Source of the DNA: Jaminaea rosea
Lineage: Eukaryota > Basidiomycota > Exobasidiomycetes > Microstromatales
NCBI RefSeq assembly: GCF_003144245.1
Contig: NW_020289987.1
Span: forward strand, 248,001-312,000
Direction: 5' to 3'
Length of the DNA stretch: 64,000 nucleotides
A model generated the notes under the pieces. That model saw only the letters and a list, made by a program, of their open reading frames with translations, ran no database searches and had not been told where the DNA came from. Below are positions 41,090-52,381 of this stretch, in pieces. The position numbers and the translations under genes are program-made. Position 1 is the first letter of the stretch. Every line of letters starts with the position of its first letter.

Positions 41090-42825
41090 TCAAGCAATGA
41101 CGGCCCAAATCTTGCCCCAGAGAGTCGTGGGCTTCTCCTCTTCGTACTCGTTGTCCTCGAGCTCCTTGAGACCAGTGACAAAGTCGATCTGGTCCACCCT
41201 GAGGATGGAGCCTCGGCCGTAGTAGATGAGAGCTCCGATGAAGAGGACGAGGAAGAAGGGAATGGGCACGTAGTTTGTCCAGAAGTCCGACTGGCTGAAG
41301 GGCTTGTTGGCATCGAGGAAGTAGGCGAAGCCGGAGAAGAACATGACGATCGTCGTCATAAAGATGACCCAAGGGGCGTAGATGACCGAGAAGCGGGCCG
41401 TGAAGGGAAGGGTAGAGCGGGGGATGTTCTGTCGTGCCATTCCCTTGCGGAAGCGCAGGTGCATGATGGCGATGCAGGTCCAGGTGGAGAGACCAGCCAT
41501 CGAGGTCATGTTGGCGAACCAGCCGAAGACGGTGGCGGCACCGTTAGATACGGACATGTAGGCGAGGGAAGAGAAGAGGATGGAAACACCAACGGCATAG
41601 TAGGGAAGACCACTCTTGGTAGTGCGGGCGAAGATGCGAGGAGCGTTGCCTGCGATGGCGAGACCGTAGAGGGCACGCGACGAGGTGAAGAGGTCGGATG
41701 ACGCGGCGCTGACTGCGGACGTGATCAGGGCAGCGTTGATGACCGAGGGGAGTCCCTTGATGCCCGCAGCCTTGATGGCGATGACGAAGGGGGATCGGGT
41801 CGTCTTCTGGCCCGAAGTGAGGGCAGGGTCGTTGGAGGGGCAGATGAGACCGATGCAGAAGGTGCCCAGGATGTAGAAGATGAGAATACGGACCCACACC
41901 TTCTTGATGGCGGAGGGTACCGTCTTGCGCGGGTTGCGAGCTTCACCTGCGGCGATAGCGACGATCTCCGTGCCGATGAAACTGAAGCTCGCCTGCAAGA
42001 GGACGCTGAAGAAGCCAAGGAATCGTCCCCAAGAGCCAGCGATCTCGAGGTACTGAGCGAATGGGCCGGGGTTCTTCCAATATCGGAAGCCGAGACGGCC
42101 CTGGTCACCGGCGCCGAGGTCGATGCAGATGGAGAGGATGATGAGGCCGACGATGGTGATGACCTTGATGGATGCGAACCAGAACTCTGCTTCACCGTAG
42201 ACGCGGGTGCCAGCACAGTTGATGGCGACTACGAGGACGAGGAAGATTGAAATCCAGATGGCGGGGTTCTTGTCGGTCCAGAAGGTCATGAGAACGGCAG
42301 CGGCAGAGAGTTCGGCGGGCAAGATGATCGTCCAGTTGTACCAGTAATTCCAACCAACAGCCAATGAAAAGGGCTTGCCGACGAGGCGTTCGGCCAGCTT
42401 GAGGTGTCCACCGGGTACCGGGTACTGCGAGATCATCTCACCGAGGCACATCATCATCGAGTAGCACACGGTGCCTGCGCGACGCAACGCAGTGGGGCAA
42501 AGCAGGTCAGCAAAGGGCAAGTAGGCGGCAGCGTCGATTGGAACTCACCGATGAGAATGTAACCCAGCCAGAGACCGAGGGGACCACCGTTGTGAAGGGA
42601 GCCACCAGAACCAAGGAAAAGACCGGTACCGATGACACCGCCGATGGAAATCATGGCAAGATGGCGAGGGAGGAGGGCGTGCTTGAGCTTCTCATGCTCC
42701 TGTTGCCCAAAGGCATTGGTCGGGTCTCGTCCGTATTCGCCAGTCTCGAGGGTGGGGACGACGTCTCCCTTCTCCTGGCCGGGGCTGAAGAAGGGCTTCT
42801 CCTTTGCATCGGGAGAGTAGGACAT
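41090..42825 (-). CDS. amino-acid permease (YAT family, Gap1/Dip5-like)
   Basis: Plasma-membrane amino acid:H+ symporter. 553 residues, two exons: 42825-42549 and 42474-41090. The 74-nt intron has a GTGAGT donor and GCGCAG acceptor and splits a Gly codon (LGYILI-G-TVCYSMMMCLGE). The N-terminus is soluble and charged (MSYSPDAKEKPFFSPGQEKG). The first helix carries the YAT signature: HALLPRHLAMISIGGVIGTG then LFLGSGGSLHNGGPLGLWLG. Further marks are MISQYPVPGGHLKLAERLVG, FVIAIKAAGIKGLPSVINAA, ITSAVSAASSDLFTSSRALY and GLAIAGNAPRIFARTTKSGL. The GxxCF-like helix 6 region is ASFSFIGTEIVAIAAGEARN. Length and 12-helix pattern are normal. Substrate range cannot be told from sequence. A TATA-like TATATA lies about 155 bp upstream. 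Confidence 0.93.
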
Positions 42826-44753
42826 GTTGGGCGGGGGAGGTGAAGGGGTGAAGCAGGGGGTGGTCGTCTAGTGGCTGCGCTCTACGCTTGAGAGGTCGCC
42901 TGGATGGGGATGAGAGACAGCTCTGCTGTAGATGGACGATGGACGAGGGAGGAAGAAGACTGGGGGCTGGGGATCTCCCTCTATATACGAGGAGGGCAAC
43001 GGCTCGAGATACGAGTGAGGCTGAATCGCCCGCCCTGCTACCCTTCGACCGACGGACATCGAGGGGCGGCCCGCCGTGAGAGCAAGGGCAACGGCGAGAC
43101 ACAATGGCCTAGCTCGGCGAGGCAATTGCCGTTGCACGACGAGGCGCAGTCCAGATCCTAGCGACCCAGCGAGCGAGCGAGGAGCGGCTGGTGATAGCGC
43201 GCTGCTCTGGAGATAGCAATGAGGCGACTGTCGTGGCGCCACTTGGCTGCACCTCCCCGCCTCAACGCCTCCTCGTCGATCAAGACTAGGCATCGAGCAG
43301 CTGTGCAAATGTGCTGCGAATAGCTCTTTCGCCACCTTCCCCACACCAAAGACGACGCCACTAAGCTCTCGGATGTCTCGCCCAGCGACAAGGATGGCGT
43401 CCGTCTGCACAGGACCCCGCGTCCTTCTCGTCGAGGTACTGTAATTGGGCTATTGTACCTGCTTCCCGCTCGGCGGGCGTGCAGTCGTCGTGGGGCCTAG
43501 GTCGTGAGACCACAAAAGCTTGAGCAACAGGAGGCTTCTCGTGCTGCTCCAAGACCGTCGCAGTGCTCTGCGATAATGAAAAGGGGACGACGATGTGAGC
43601 AATGAATCGGCGTACGCGCCGCGGCCGAGTAGACTGGCGGCACTAGACCTGGGGCTGGGCGCTGGAGTCCGGGTGGCGCTGGCCAGCTCTTGGATCACGG
43701 GTCTAGACTCCGCGACTTCACCGCTGCAGACGAGATACGAAAGGCGACCGCAGAAGACGAGCCATGGGTCAGCTCCTTGATCTCCTGCCGGTATCGCGAT
43801 GAGCTCGCTCTTCTTCCCATGGCTGACGGCAAAGTCCTTCCCGCTCAAGCATGATCCGTAACGAGGTGGCTAGCGCGGATGCTCGGGCCCCCCTCGTACT
43901 CGTATCGCGAATCGTTTCATCATTTGTCATCGTAGCGAGAAGACTTGGCGCCATCATCCATATCTTTCTCTGCTCTCGTGACCCTCCTTCAAGCGATAGG
44001 AAGTTGTTGCTCCGGCCGACTTCGCTCGCACGACGGTCAGCCAGCCAGGCCACCATCAGTAACTCCGCCTCCCTCCTTCTTCTGACAGATCCAAGCTCCG
44101 TCCGGCGGTCAGGCCGAGGCAGCCCAAGACAGCGCTGTGTGAGCGGGAGGAGGAGTGGCTCGATGTCGCCATCGCAGTCCAATTGTAAAGTCGCGACGCA
44201 ATGGCCGGAAGTTGCGAGAGGAGAGGACAGGAGCATGGTCTGCGGAGGACGAGGGCAACGAGTGGCCGACTGATCGCATCGTGAGAGCAGGTCAAGCTCA
44301 GGGTCTGATCTAGCTTCCGTCATTGGGCAGCGAGATCTTCAGCAGGCCGAGAAGCAATGGCAAGGTCGACGATGAGGGGCACTTCTATAGAGTCAGGATC
44401 AGCGGTGTCTTCTTTTCGTTCGAAAACGTGTCGAGGAGACGTCAGGGGCATAACAAGCGCCCGTCTTGACTGACGACCACTACCGTCAAGGCTGATCTTG
44501 ATTGGATTGAAAAGATAGCAGCTTGATCGAGAAAGGGGAAAGAAGTCGAGCGAGAGGGAAACAGGAGAGGAAGAGGTGTTGTGAAAAGATGATGGTCGAG
44601 TCATAGTCATCATGATGTAGGCGCGAGACGAAGGAGACGGTCTCCTTGCTCGCTTCGATACCGTCTATATTGAGGAAGCACACTCCACCACGATCTCCCT
44701 GCTGTTCTCGCTCGCTTCTGATCCTCCTTGACTTCCTACGCTGCCTCTCAACC
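42826..44753. other. intergenic upstream of the amino-acid permease
   Basis: 1.9 kb between the permease start and the UFD4 stop. It should hold the permease promoter and leader. Open frames with real ATGs exist (plus 43851-44273; minus 44613-44320) but they look like random sequence and match nothing. I see no supported gene. Confidence 0.45.
42981..42988 (-). promoter_or_regulatory. TATA-like element of the amino-acid permease
   Basis: The minus strand reads GTATATAG here, about 155 bp upstream of the ATG. A TATA box is expected for a strongly regulated permease gene, but the position of the transcription start is unknown. Confidence 0.35.
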
Positions 44754-47700
44754 TTACGACAAATTGAACGCTCCGGCCCCCTCCCTGACTGCAGTCTGCA
44801 GTCTCCTCCTCATCGTCTCTTTGCTACTGTACTCGGGCAACTTCAAAAAGTTTGCGCACGACATGTTGCTGGCCAGGTAATCATCTGGCTTGAAGGGCGC
44901 CTCGTGGGGTCGCTTGACTACCGTCAATTGGGGCTGCAACCCTCCAAACCCGCCAATTGGCAACTTTGGACTGCCCGTCAACCACTGCAAGAACTCTCGC
45001 CTCTCCTCCAAGTTGAAGCTAGCCATCAGCGACAGCAAGTCACGGAAGGTAGCGCTCTCCGCATTGTATCCATGGTCGGGCTTGATAGAGGCGACGAGCG
45101 TGGACTCAGACCAGTCCTCGTCGGTATTGCCGAAGAGCATGACGAGCTCGTCTGCCGTAAAGGAGGCCATGGATTTGATAGGGAAGATGGAGTTGAAGCC
45201 AGCACGGAAGGACTTGATCAATGGAGCAATGCCCGAGCGCACCGTCGCATCGATGATCAGGTCGATGTACTCTGCAACATTGGCGGGCGTGACGGGAAGG
45301 GACTTGCCGTTGGGCTTGAGCTCGTAATCCTCATCGCCTGGCAGAGTGAAGTCAAAGGCCATTCCCGTCAGGTCATCCTCGCTCATGCTGAGCAGCTTCT
45401 CAAGGGACGATGCCAAAGCAGAGTCAACGGCCTTGAGCGTTGCCATGTTGGCTAGCGAGCCTCGATTGCCTGTGAGTACGGCACGCATGAAGACGGGCGA
45501 GAAGTCGCAGTCGATGATCCTCGAGTCGAGCAAGGCCTTGGCAACGAACTGACCGAGGATCTTAAAGGCGGCAATGCGACGCTTGCCCTCTTGCGTGGCG
45601 AACTTGGACTGCGAGAGGGGCAAGGGGAAGAGCCCGCGAGGAGCGTAGACAAACTTGCTTGCCGTCGTCGAGTCAGCAGGCGTACTGTCTCGCCAGAGCT
45701 GTAGATCCTTGCGCGCAAACTCCTTGGAGGTGAGGGCGTAGAATTCGAGCGTTGGGCCCAGTCCCGTGCCGACCTCGTTGAAGTATTCGACCTCGAGAAT
45801 CGTTTCCTTGCTGCCGTAGAGGTCCATGACCCTAAATGCCGAAGGAAGGATGTTCTCACGCGCGATGCGCACCTTGGCACGGGGCAAGCGGACGAGATGG
45901 GCGAGCGACTGATCATCGTAGCGCGACGTCGAGGCGCTGGCACCGCCTGTAGCATTCTCCTGGTTGCGTGCCGCCATTGACTGCCAGCGGTGGAGCATGC
46001 GATTGTATCCGAAGGCCGTGAGCTGAAGGAAGGCATATCGGGCCTCGAAGGGGAAGAGGAATGGGAATTCCGTGGGCATCTGGACCGACCAGTCGGGCAG
46101 ACACTTGCTCGCGACAATCATGGGCTCCTCGAGCTGGCGGTTCAGTTTGGCCGTGAGCTTGTTGTTGACAAAGGCAGACTCGCTCATGGGTCCAACCTTG
46201 CCGTCTGCAACAACGCTGCTGGCCACTGACGAGCCTACGCTGACGTCTCGCTGCTGGCGCCATTGTGCGTTTAAGCTGTGCAGGACCTTAAGGAGCTGGA
46301 GGATTTTGCCAAAGGGCGAGTCGGCTGGAATCGATTCGGGCAGCTCGGCCGGCGGGGTAATGGCCGTGATGCTGCTGCTGCTCGAGGCGTCTGCCCCGCT
46401 CTCGGGCTCGGGCGTTTGCTCGACGCCCGCTCTTGGTGCGGCGCCTACGACCTTCCTGAACTTGAGCGTGTAGACATTGTTCCAGATGTTCCGCCCGCCC
46501 AACAGGCTAGCTACGGCGCTGCTGCTGCTGCCAGGGATGCCGTTTGACGCTGCCGCCGTGGCTGCTGCTCGGCTGGGGCTATTCTCAAAAGTGTGGACAG
46601 CGCCATAAATCGTCGAGTCGACGGCAAGCTCGCGTCCGTCCATCGAGAAGCGGATGTGCCAGTCCGAGGGCTTGCGCTGAAGAGCAGCAGAGTACGATGG
46701 GCGACTGCCGCTGCTGGAGCCTGTTGCCGCCGACGAAGAGCTTGAGGCGCCTGCGTTAGAGTTCGAGGCGGGTCGAGAGGATGAAGATGAAGCGCCAGCG
46801 AGTGCAGTAGAGCTGCCTCCTGCTGGAGTGGGAACTCGAGTGCCGTCAGGTGTCTTGACTTCGACCTTCTTGCCGTCTTCGGCAACGGCGAGGTTGACTG
46901 TCTTGTCTGCGGCCGAGGTGTCGCCGATCATCTCGCCATCCGCAGGGCCAACCTCGTCCTCGAAGATCTCTTCGCCAAGTCCCTCTTCCTCCTCTGCATA
47001 GGCCTCGTCGTCCAGAGCGTCGCCCAGCAGACTTTGCATGAGAGAGCGTGCTGCGTCTCGAGATGGGTCTGATGACGAGGATGGTCCGTCGGCTGGGTCA
47101 TGCGCGCCGCCGGTCGCTGCACTTGAGGACGAAACCGCTGGGTTGCCTGCGTCCTCAGCGCTGGTCGTGGCTGCAGCGCTGCTCTTGCCCTTGGTGTCGC
47201 TCTCAGCACTCTCCGCCTCCTCGCTCTTGCCGCTGCCCCCGGAATTCTTGCGAGTGAGCCTCGAGCTGCGACGCGGTGCCGTCTTCTTGGCCGCGCTTGA
47301 TGAGGAGGAGCTATCCTCGTTGGTAGGAGCCGCAGTCGCCGACGCTGAAGTTGTGGACGGTAAGCCGCCCTGTCCCCCGCTGCCACCGGTAGCCGGGGCG
47401 GCACGCCCGAGCAGTGCAGCTCTCTCTGCTGCCAGTGCTCCTTCCAGTCCCCCCGCCCCGCCACTGAGTGCTGCAAGCATCGAGGTGAGGCGAGCGCTTC
47501 TCGACAGTCCACCGTCGTCTCCATTGGCTGCCTGCTGGAGCTTAGGACGGAGGAACTCTGCAAGTCGGTCCAGCGAGGCAATGGCATGAATGCCCACCAC
47601 GAGGTTGCTAACGGACCTGGGCGTCTCAGTACCCTCCTCAGCCTGAAGTCGCAGGCGGATCTGACGGTGAATACCCGCGGCAGAGCCGTAGCGTCGCATG

Positions 47701-50700
47701 TCATCCTGTCCCGCACCAACGGCCGTGCTGATATCGAGGTTCTCCAGACGGTTGAGCGACTCCTGCAGACGACGGACGAGCGAGCTGCCCCTTGAATGAT
47801 TCGCAGCGTCGGGTGCCATGAGGGCGTCGATGAGGAGCTGGCGTCGCGTCTCGGCAGGCACCTCGACGCTGTCCTCCGTGGCAAAGTTGTAAAGCCCGTC
47901 AATGAGGCCGGAGCGGAGTAGCTCAAAGCTAGAGATGGGCTCTTCGGGCTTGGAGAAGAGAGTGAGGATACGCTCCAGTGCTTCAGCTGCTTGAGTGGGG
48001 CCCGTGTGAGCTGCGTCGGCCAGAGTGGAGACGTTGGCCGAAACCTCCTCGAGCGCTCGCACAGCGTGGTTGGCACCGCCTTCGGCGTTGGCTGCTTCCT
48101 TGTTGAATCGGTCTCGTAGGATGCGCGAGCGCCAAATGAGGGCATCTTGCTGCTCCTGAGGGGTTGGAGTCGCGGCCGTGGTCGCGGATGCTCGACCAAG
48201 AGTGGCGGACGTCGACGAGCCGTAGGCACGACCCAAAGCTAGCCCCGCAGCACTGGTGGCGCCCAACTCATTGAGGGTCGGAATCGTGGGCACGCCCGTT
48301 GAGGCTGCTGCGGAGGCTGCCGCGTTGGTGGCGGCAGCGGAGGCATTGCTTGGTGAGGATGCGCCCTGTCCGACAGGGAGGGAGAGCTGAGCAGAAGAAG
48401 AAGCATTGGTCCCGTACTTGGTCGTGTTGGGCTGCTTGGAGGCAATGTCTTCAATCTCCCACATGACACCTTCGCGGCGAAGCAAGCTCTTGTAGACCTC
48501 GGGCAGCTTGTTGCAGAGTAGCTCTACCATCTGGAGCGAAGGCAGCACCACGGACGGGTCGTCGCGCGAGGAGAGAATGGCACCAATGAAGCCGGCGAGG
48601 GGAACATTATCGAGCACTGAATTGAGCTTCTCGGCGTCAACGAAGCTTATGATCTTCAGAATGCCCTGCAGTGCCTTGACGCGGACGTGGAGGGCGACGC
48701 TCGCAGCATAAACTTCCACGAGTGTAGGAAGAACCAGCTGCGTGAAGCGCTTGATGAGGCCATCCTGCTCTCGGAGCATCTCTGTGCGGCGATTTTGAGC
48801 TTGCTCGCGCATCAACTCTTTCTCGCTCTTGACTCGTTCCTGCTTGACGGGGAGTACGGCCGCCGCTTCGCCGCCCTCTGCAACGGCCGCAGCGGCGACG
48901 GGAGAGGCAGACGTCTCGATGGCGCCATCCGCCTCTGAGCCAGGCTCCGCCTTGATGGGTGTCGCAGCCTCCGCCTTGACGGTGCTACCGCTCGTCCTGC
49001 GCGAGCCGGCTTGGTCACGCGCGCTTTTCCTCTTCTTGTGCCACGCCTTTTCGCTGTATGCTCGATGGTCGAAGACGCCCTCCCTAGGCAATGGAGGGAG
49101 GAGTTCGCTGACCAGCGACAGAGCCTCTTGTACCTGTTCCTTGGGTCGATGTGCGAGATTCTGAAGGACAGCCATGTCCGCCACCGCGACACCTTGGCCA
49201 GCAGAATCACCATCAGCCGCGCCAACCACAGCAACCGCCGCATCGTCGGCAGTGGCAGGCACCGCTGCTTCGAGCTGCATTGCCGAAGCGGTCGTGCCCT
49301 GCGAATCGAATGCAGCAGGTCCACGTCCGCCCGTGCCGTCCTCTGCTGGTGGAGCCGAGCCAGTGAGCAGAGTGTAGAGAGTCTCGACGACGTTGGTCTC
49401 GAGGAGAATGACAGCAACCTTCGGGCTGGCCTTGACGGCTGAGCTAAATGACTTGAGCACATCTGTGTAAGTGCCTTGACCGATAGATGCACTGGCAGAA
49501 ACGCCTGCAGCAGATGCCGAGCCAGGAGAGCCGTGAAGCAAGAGAGCGTTCAGTGCCTGGACGAGCTCCTTGTCAACGAGCTGCTCGAGGCAGTCGGGCT
49601 GATGACGGAAGCTCTCGATGATACGGACGACGCACTTGCAAGCGGACTCGACGAGGCGCTGATCGGCGTAGCCAAGGACGTTGCGAATGATCGGAATGAT
49701 GTCCTTGACCTTCTCAAAGTGCGAGGCGCTGAGCCTGCGACAACAGTTGGCAGCTGCAGTCATTGCCGTGCGCTGGATGTGGATGTTGAAGAAATCGAGG
49801 AACTGAAGCATTGCCATCAAACCTCCCTCTTGAACGATGGACGTCGGCGTCTCTGCCGAGATCTTTTCGAGAGTCTGGAGCGTCTGCTCCGCAAGGTCGA
49901 TGAACTCTATCTCAGTCAGCTTTGAGAGGAGGACGGGAATGGCTCCATAGGCGACTACGGTATGAGCGGCGTAGGGCATAGCCTCGATGAGATTCGCCAA
50001 GCATCGGCACGCAAGGAGGGTCATTTCTCCCTGATCGACTAGGCCAGAGGCGGTGAGGGCGACAGCCGCGGAGGCATCATCGTTCTCCTCGGCGGCTTGC
50101 TCGCCGTCGTCGCCCGTGCGCGGTCCGCCCATAATTGAGACGAGCTCAGAGACGAAAGACTCAGTCGAGAAGTGACCTTGCAAAGTGTCCTCGTTGGCCA
50201 GGCTGAGCGCCTCTGAGAGCTCTTGAAGCGCAATTAATTGGGTGGTGGGGTCCTTGCGGTTGCGGAGCGAAGCGAGTAGCTGACGATAGCGCGAGCCACC
50301 GCCGCCGAGGTAGCCTGCAAGTCTGGCGACGTTGGCGAAGTCGGACCCACCAAAGCCGTCTTCGAACATCTCCTCGTCGTCGAAGGGGTGTCCCTCGTCG
50401 TCGTCGTCGTCGTCGTCGGCGAGTGGATGACGATTCTCATTTGCCGCGTTGCGATCCCCGTTGCCCGAGTCTTGCTCTTCCTCGTCTTCACTGTCTTCGT
50501 CGACGTCCTCGTAGTCGTCTGCTTCATCGTCTTCGTCGTGGTCCACGATGTCAACGTGCATTGAGTCATCCTCGACGCCTTCGTCGGCGTTGCCGCAGGC
50601 AGCGCTGGATCCACTGGCGGCGTTGCCTGCACGGCTCGATGATTTGCGGCGAGTGGATGGTCCTGAGGCCGAAGTACGTCGACCGCTGCTGGACGACGCA

Positions 50701-51455
50701 CCATCCTTGTTCGCAACCATCTTCCTCTTAGCGTTGCCTCGCGACTTGCTGCTGCTGCCGCTGCTGCTGCTAGTCGTCGAAGCTTTCCTGTCGGTCTTGA
50801 CCGCTTTGCGTGCACGTGTAGCACCAGCGAGACTTTCTGTAGAAGGTTTGCTTCGCAGATTGTAAGCCAGGGACGAAGACGAGGTGCTAGCAGAACGCTT
50901 AGTCTTCTTGGCCGGCTGCTCGATGCTGCTCGTGCTGGTCGAAGCTTCTGGTGACTGTGCGGTGGGAAGGGACGCCCGGCGAGAAGACCTTCGAGGGAGT
51001 AGCGGCGAGTCGGTTGTGTCGACTGCTTTGGCTTTGCCCTTGGATGATGAGCTTGCTGAGGCTGATTGAGCACCAGAGACGGCTCGCTTGCGCTTGCTTC
51101 CCGAAGCTGAGTCTTTTGACGAAGAGGCTACGATGGCCGAGGCTGGACTTGTGGCAGCGGTGGCTGGCGTGGAGATTGACGAAATGCTGGATGTGTTGCT
51201 TTCGTCTGCGAGCGAGTCTGCCGTCGACGAGTTGAAGCTAAGAGCGGTGGATCGACGAGGTCGTCGAGCAGTGGGAGCTTGGGCGGATGAAGAGCTGTTG
51301 GAGATGGGTAGGTGTCGCGACGAAGAGGATGAGGATGAAGAGGAGGAAGTGGAGGGGGCGACGGCGTTGCCGCTAGAAGATGAAGATGCTTGGGTGGCTG
51401 CTTGGGACTTGATGGAGCGAGATCGAGTGGTTCGTCTTTCTCTGCCGCTCTCCAT
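44754..51455 (-). CDS. UFD4: HECT E3 ubiquitin ligase Ufd4 / TRIP12
   Basis: Ubiquitin-protein ligase of the ubiquitin-fusion-degradation and N-degron pathways. 2233 residues in one uninterrupted exon; ATG at 51455 (MESGRERRTTRSRSIKSQ). The first 370 residues are Ser/Arg-rich and disordered and include a long Asp/Glu-rich stretch (near 285-355). Armadillo-like helices start near residue 375 (YRQLLASLRNRKDPTTQLIA, LQELSEALSLANEDTLQG) and run to about 800. Further conserved helical blocks follow around 900-1300. The HECT domain occupies the last 350 residues: VMDLYGSKETILEVEYFNEV, GTGLGPTLEFYALTSKEFAR, then the catalytic loop NMSCANFLKLPEYSS with active Cys2200. The C-terminus is the usual GAFNLS-type tail. 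TRIP12/Ufd4 identity rests on the ARM plus HECT order and the GLGPTLEFY(A/T)L block. Confidence 0.93.
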   Translation of the reverse strand: MESGRERRTTRSRSIKSQAATQASSSSSGNAVAPSTSSSSSSSSSSRHLPISNSSSSAQAPTARRPRRSTALSFNSSTADSLADESNTSSISSISTPATAATSPASAIVASSSKDSASGSKRKRAVSGAQSASASSSSKGKAKAVDTTDSPLLPRRSSRRASLPTAQSPEASTSTSSIEQPAKKTKRSASTSSSSLAYNLRSKPSTESLAGATRARKAVKTDRKASTTSSSSGSSSKSRGNAKRKMVANKDGASSSSGRRTSASGPSTRRKSSSRAGNAASGSSAACGNADEGVEDDSMHVDIVDHDEDDEADDYEDVDEDSEDEEEQDSGNGDRNAANENRHPLADDDDDDDEGHPFDDEEMFEDGFGGSDFANVARLAGYLGGGGSRYRQLLASLRNRKDPTTQLIALQELSEALSLANEDTLQGHFSTESFVSELVSIMGGPRTGDDGEQAAEENDDASAAVALTASGLVDQGEMTLLACRCLANLIEAMPYAAHTVVAYGAIPVLLSKLTEIEFIDLAEQTLQTLEKISAETPTSIVQEGGLMAMLQFLDFFNIHIQRTAMTAAANCCRRLSASHFEKVKDIIPIIRNVLGYADQRLVESACKCVVRIIESFRHQPDCLEQLVDKELVQALNALLLHGSPGSASAAGVSASASIGQGTYTDVLKSFSSAVKASPKVAVILLETNVVETLYTLLTGSAPPAEDGTGGRGPAAFDSQGTTASAMQLEAAVPATADDAAVAVVGAADGDSAGQGVAVADMAVLQNLAHRPKEQVQEALSLVSELLPPLPREGVFDHRAYSEKAWHKKRKSARDQAGSRRTSGSTVKAEAATPIKAEPGSEADGAIETSASPVAAAAVAEGGEAAAVLPVKQERVKSEKELMREQAQNRRTEMLREQDGLIKRFTQLVLPTLVEVYAASVALHVRVKALQGILKIISFVDAEKLNSVLDNVPLAGFIGAILSSRDDPSVVLPSLQMVELLCNKLPEVYKSLLRREGVMWEIEDIASKQPNTTKYGTNASSSAQLSLPVGQGASSPSNASAAATNAAASAAASTGVPTIPTLNELGATSAAGLALGRAYGSSTSATLGRASATTAATPTPQEQQDALIWRSRILRDRFNKEAANAEGGANHAVRALEEVSANVSTLADAAHTGPTQAAEALERILTLFSKPEEPISSFELLRSGLIDGLYNFATEDSVEVPAETRRQLLIDALMAPDAANHSRGSSLVRRLQESLNRLENLDISTAVGAGQDDMRRYGSAAGIHRQIRLRLQAEEGTETPRSVSNLVVGIHAIASLDRLAEFLRPKLQQAANGDDGGLSRSARLTSMLAALSGGAGGLEGALAAERAALLGRAAPATGGSGGQGGLPSTTSASATAAPTNEDSSSSSSAAKKTAPRRSSRLTRKNSGGSGKSEEAESAESDTKGKSSAAATTSAEDAGNPAVSSSSAATGGAHDPADGPSSSSDPSRDAARSLMQSLLGDALDDEAYAEEEEGLGEEIFEDEVGPADGEMIGDTSAADKTVNLAVAEDGKKVEVKTPDGTRVPTPAGGSSTALAGASSSSSRPASNSNAGASSSSSAATGSSSGSRPSYSAALQRKPSDWHIRFSMDGRELAVDSTIYGAVHTFENSPSRAAATAAASNGIPGSSSSAVASLLGGRNIWNNVYTLKFRKVVGAAPRAGVEQTPEPESGADASSSSSITAITPPAELPESIPADSPFGKILQLLKVLHSLNAQWRQQRDVSVGSSVASSVVADGKVGPMSESAFVNNKLTAKLNRQLEEPMIVASKCLPDWSVQMPTEFPFLFPFEARYAFLQLTAFGYNRMLHRWQSMAARNQENATGGASASTSRYDDQSLAHLVRLPRAKVRIARENILPSAFRVMDLYGSKETILEVEYFNEVGTGLGPTLEFYALTSKEFARKDLQLWRDSTPADSTTASKFVYAPRGLFPLPLSQSKFATQEGKRRIAAFKILGQFVAKALLDSRIIDCDFSPVFMRAVLTGNRGSLANMATLKAVDSALASSLEKLLSMSEDDLTGMAFDFTLPGDEDYELKPNGKSLPVTPANVAEYIDLIIDATVRSGIAPLIKSFRAGFNSIFPIKSMASFTADELVMLFGNTDEDWSESTLVASIKPDHGYNAESATFRDLLSLMASFNLEERREFLQWLTGSPKLPIGGFGGLQPQLTVVKRPHEAPFKPDDYLASNMSCANFLKLPEYSSKETMRRRLQTAVREGAGAFNLS

Positions 51456-52381
51456 CAGAGGCTGGCGATGGAGCGGTCAGAGTGAGACGATCCCGAGGAG
51501 GGCTTGATGCTGAAAGCGCCGCGCGGAGGCAAACACCACGCTGTCAGTCTCGATGGTCTCACTACAAGCCCACACCACACCACGAGTGTTCGACTCTCAC
51601 TTTGTCCAGCTCTTGATTCGGAGCTGCTTCTCTCACAATCGTTGGCGTGTGGTCAGACGGTCATCCGAGATCGTCAAGTTGCGTTATTGCTGCTGATGTG
51701 AGGTGTAACGACGATGGCGGCTGGTGCACGCTGGCGTCGTTATGGGGCGAATGGGTGCTTGCTTGCGAGTCACGTATCGGGACGGGACCCAGGGCCAAGG
51801 GCCGGTTGTGGTCGACGAGTAGTAAAGGTGGCAAGGCGGTGGACAGCCAAGATAGCAACGGCGAAGATGATCACTCGCCTCTTGATGTCGCTGAGGGGCG
51901 TGTCCAGTTTCTTGCTGCTGAACTACTGACCTTGTCAAAATCAGCACTTGGGAAAGGGATCCGGAGGAGATGGTCAAGAGGATTCGTCGTCAAGGAGCGC
52001 GCTGAGCGGACCCTTTGCCCTTTGATGAGGCTACCGACGGCCGGCTAGCCCTCGACGTTGCTCTCTCGCCCAGCCCGCTCCCTCTGGTTTGCTGCCCGCT
52101 CACTTCGCCGTTCCGGCCGCGCCCCGTTGAGATGATGATGATTGGCTCGTCGATCTCGCCGCCCAAAAAATGCCAGGCCCGTGCACGGCCATCTTGCCCT
52201 TCGAGCCATCAATGCCGTAGCTCGAATTGAGTCTTCATCTCAGCTGCGGCGACGATGACTGTGCAGTGGTCCTTCAACTCCAGGCAAGCAGAACTCGCAG
52301 ACTTCTCTGACTCAGACGATGGCGAGACGAGCACTAGCGTCGCCGCGACGAGCAGCGATAAGAGCGACGGGGCTACGCACG
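51456..52381. promoter_or_regulatory. divergent intergenic region between UFD4 and the gene at 52382
   Basis: 926 bp between two divergent starts. It likely carries both promoters. An ATG frame from 52255 (MTVQWSFNSRQAELADFSDS) is Asp/Ser-rich and could be an alternative first exon of the downstream gene, but I cannot join it in frame with a good donor. Confidence 0.4.

Noticed and set aside
43450-44323. Overlapping minus-strand frames of 130-184 residues
   Set aside because: The first begins with a non-ATG codon, and none has recognisable or ordered sequence.
46928-48229. 433-residue minus-strand frame inside UFD4
   Set aside because: It is an alternate frame of the UFD4 exon, rich in Arg/Pro.
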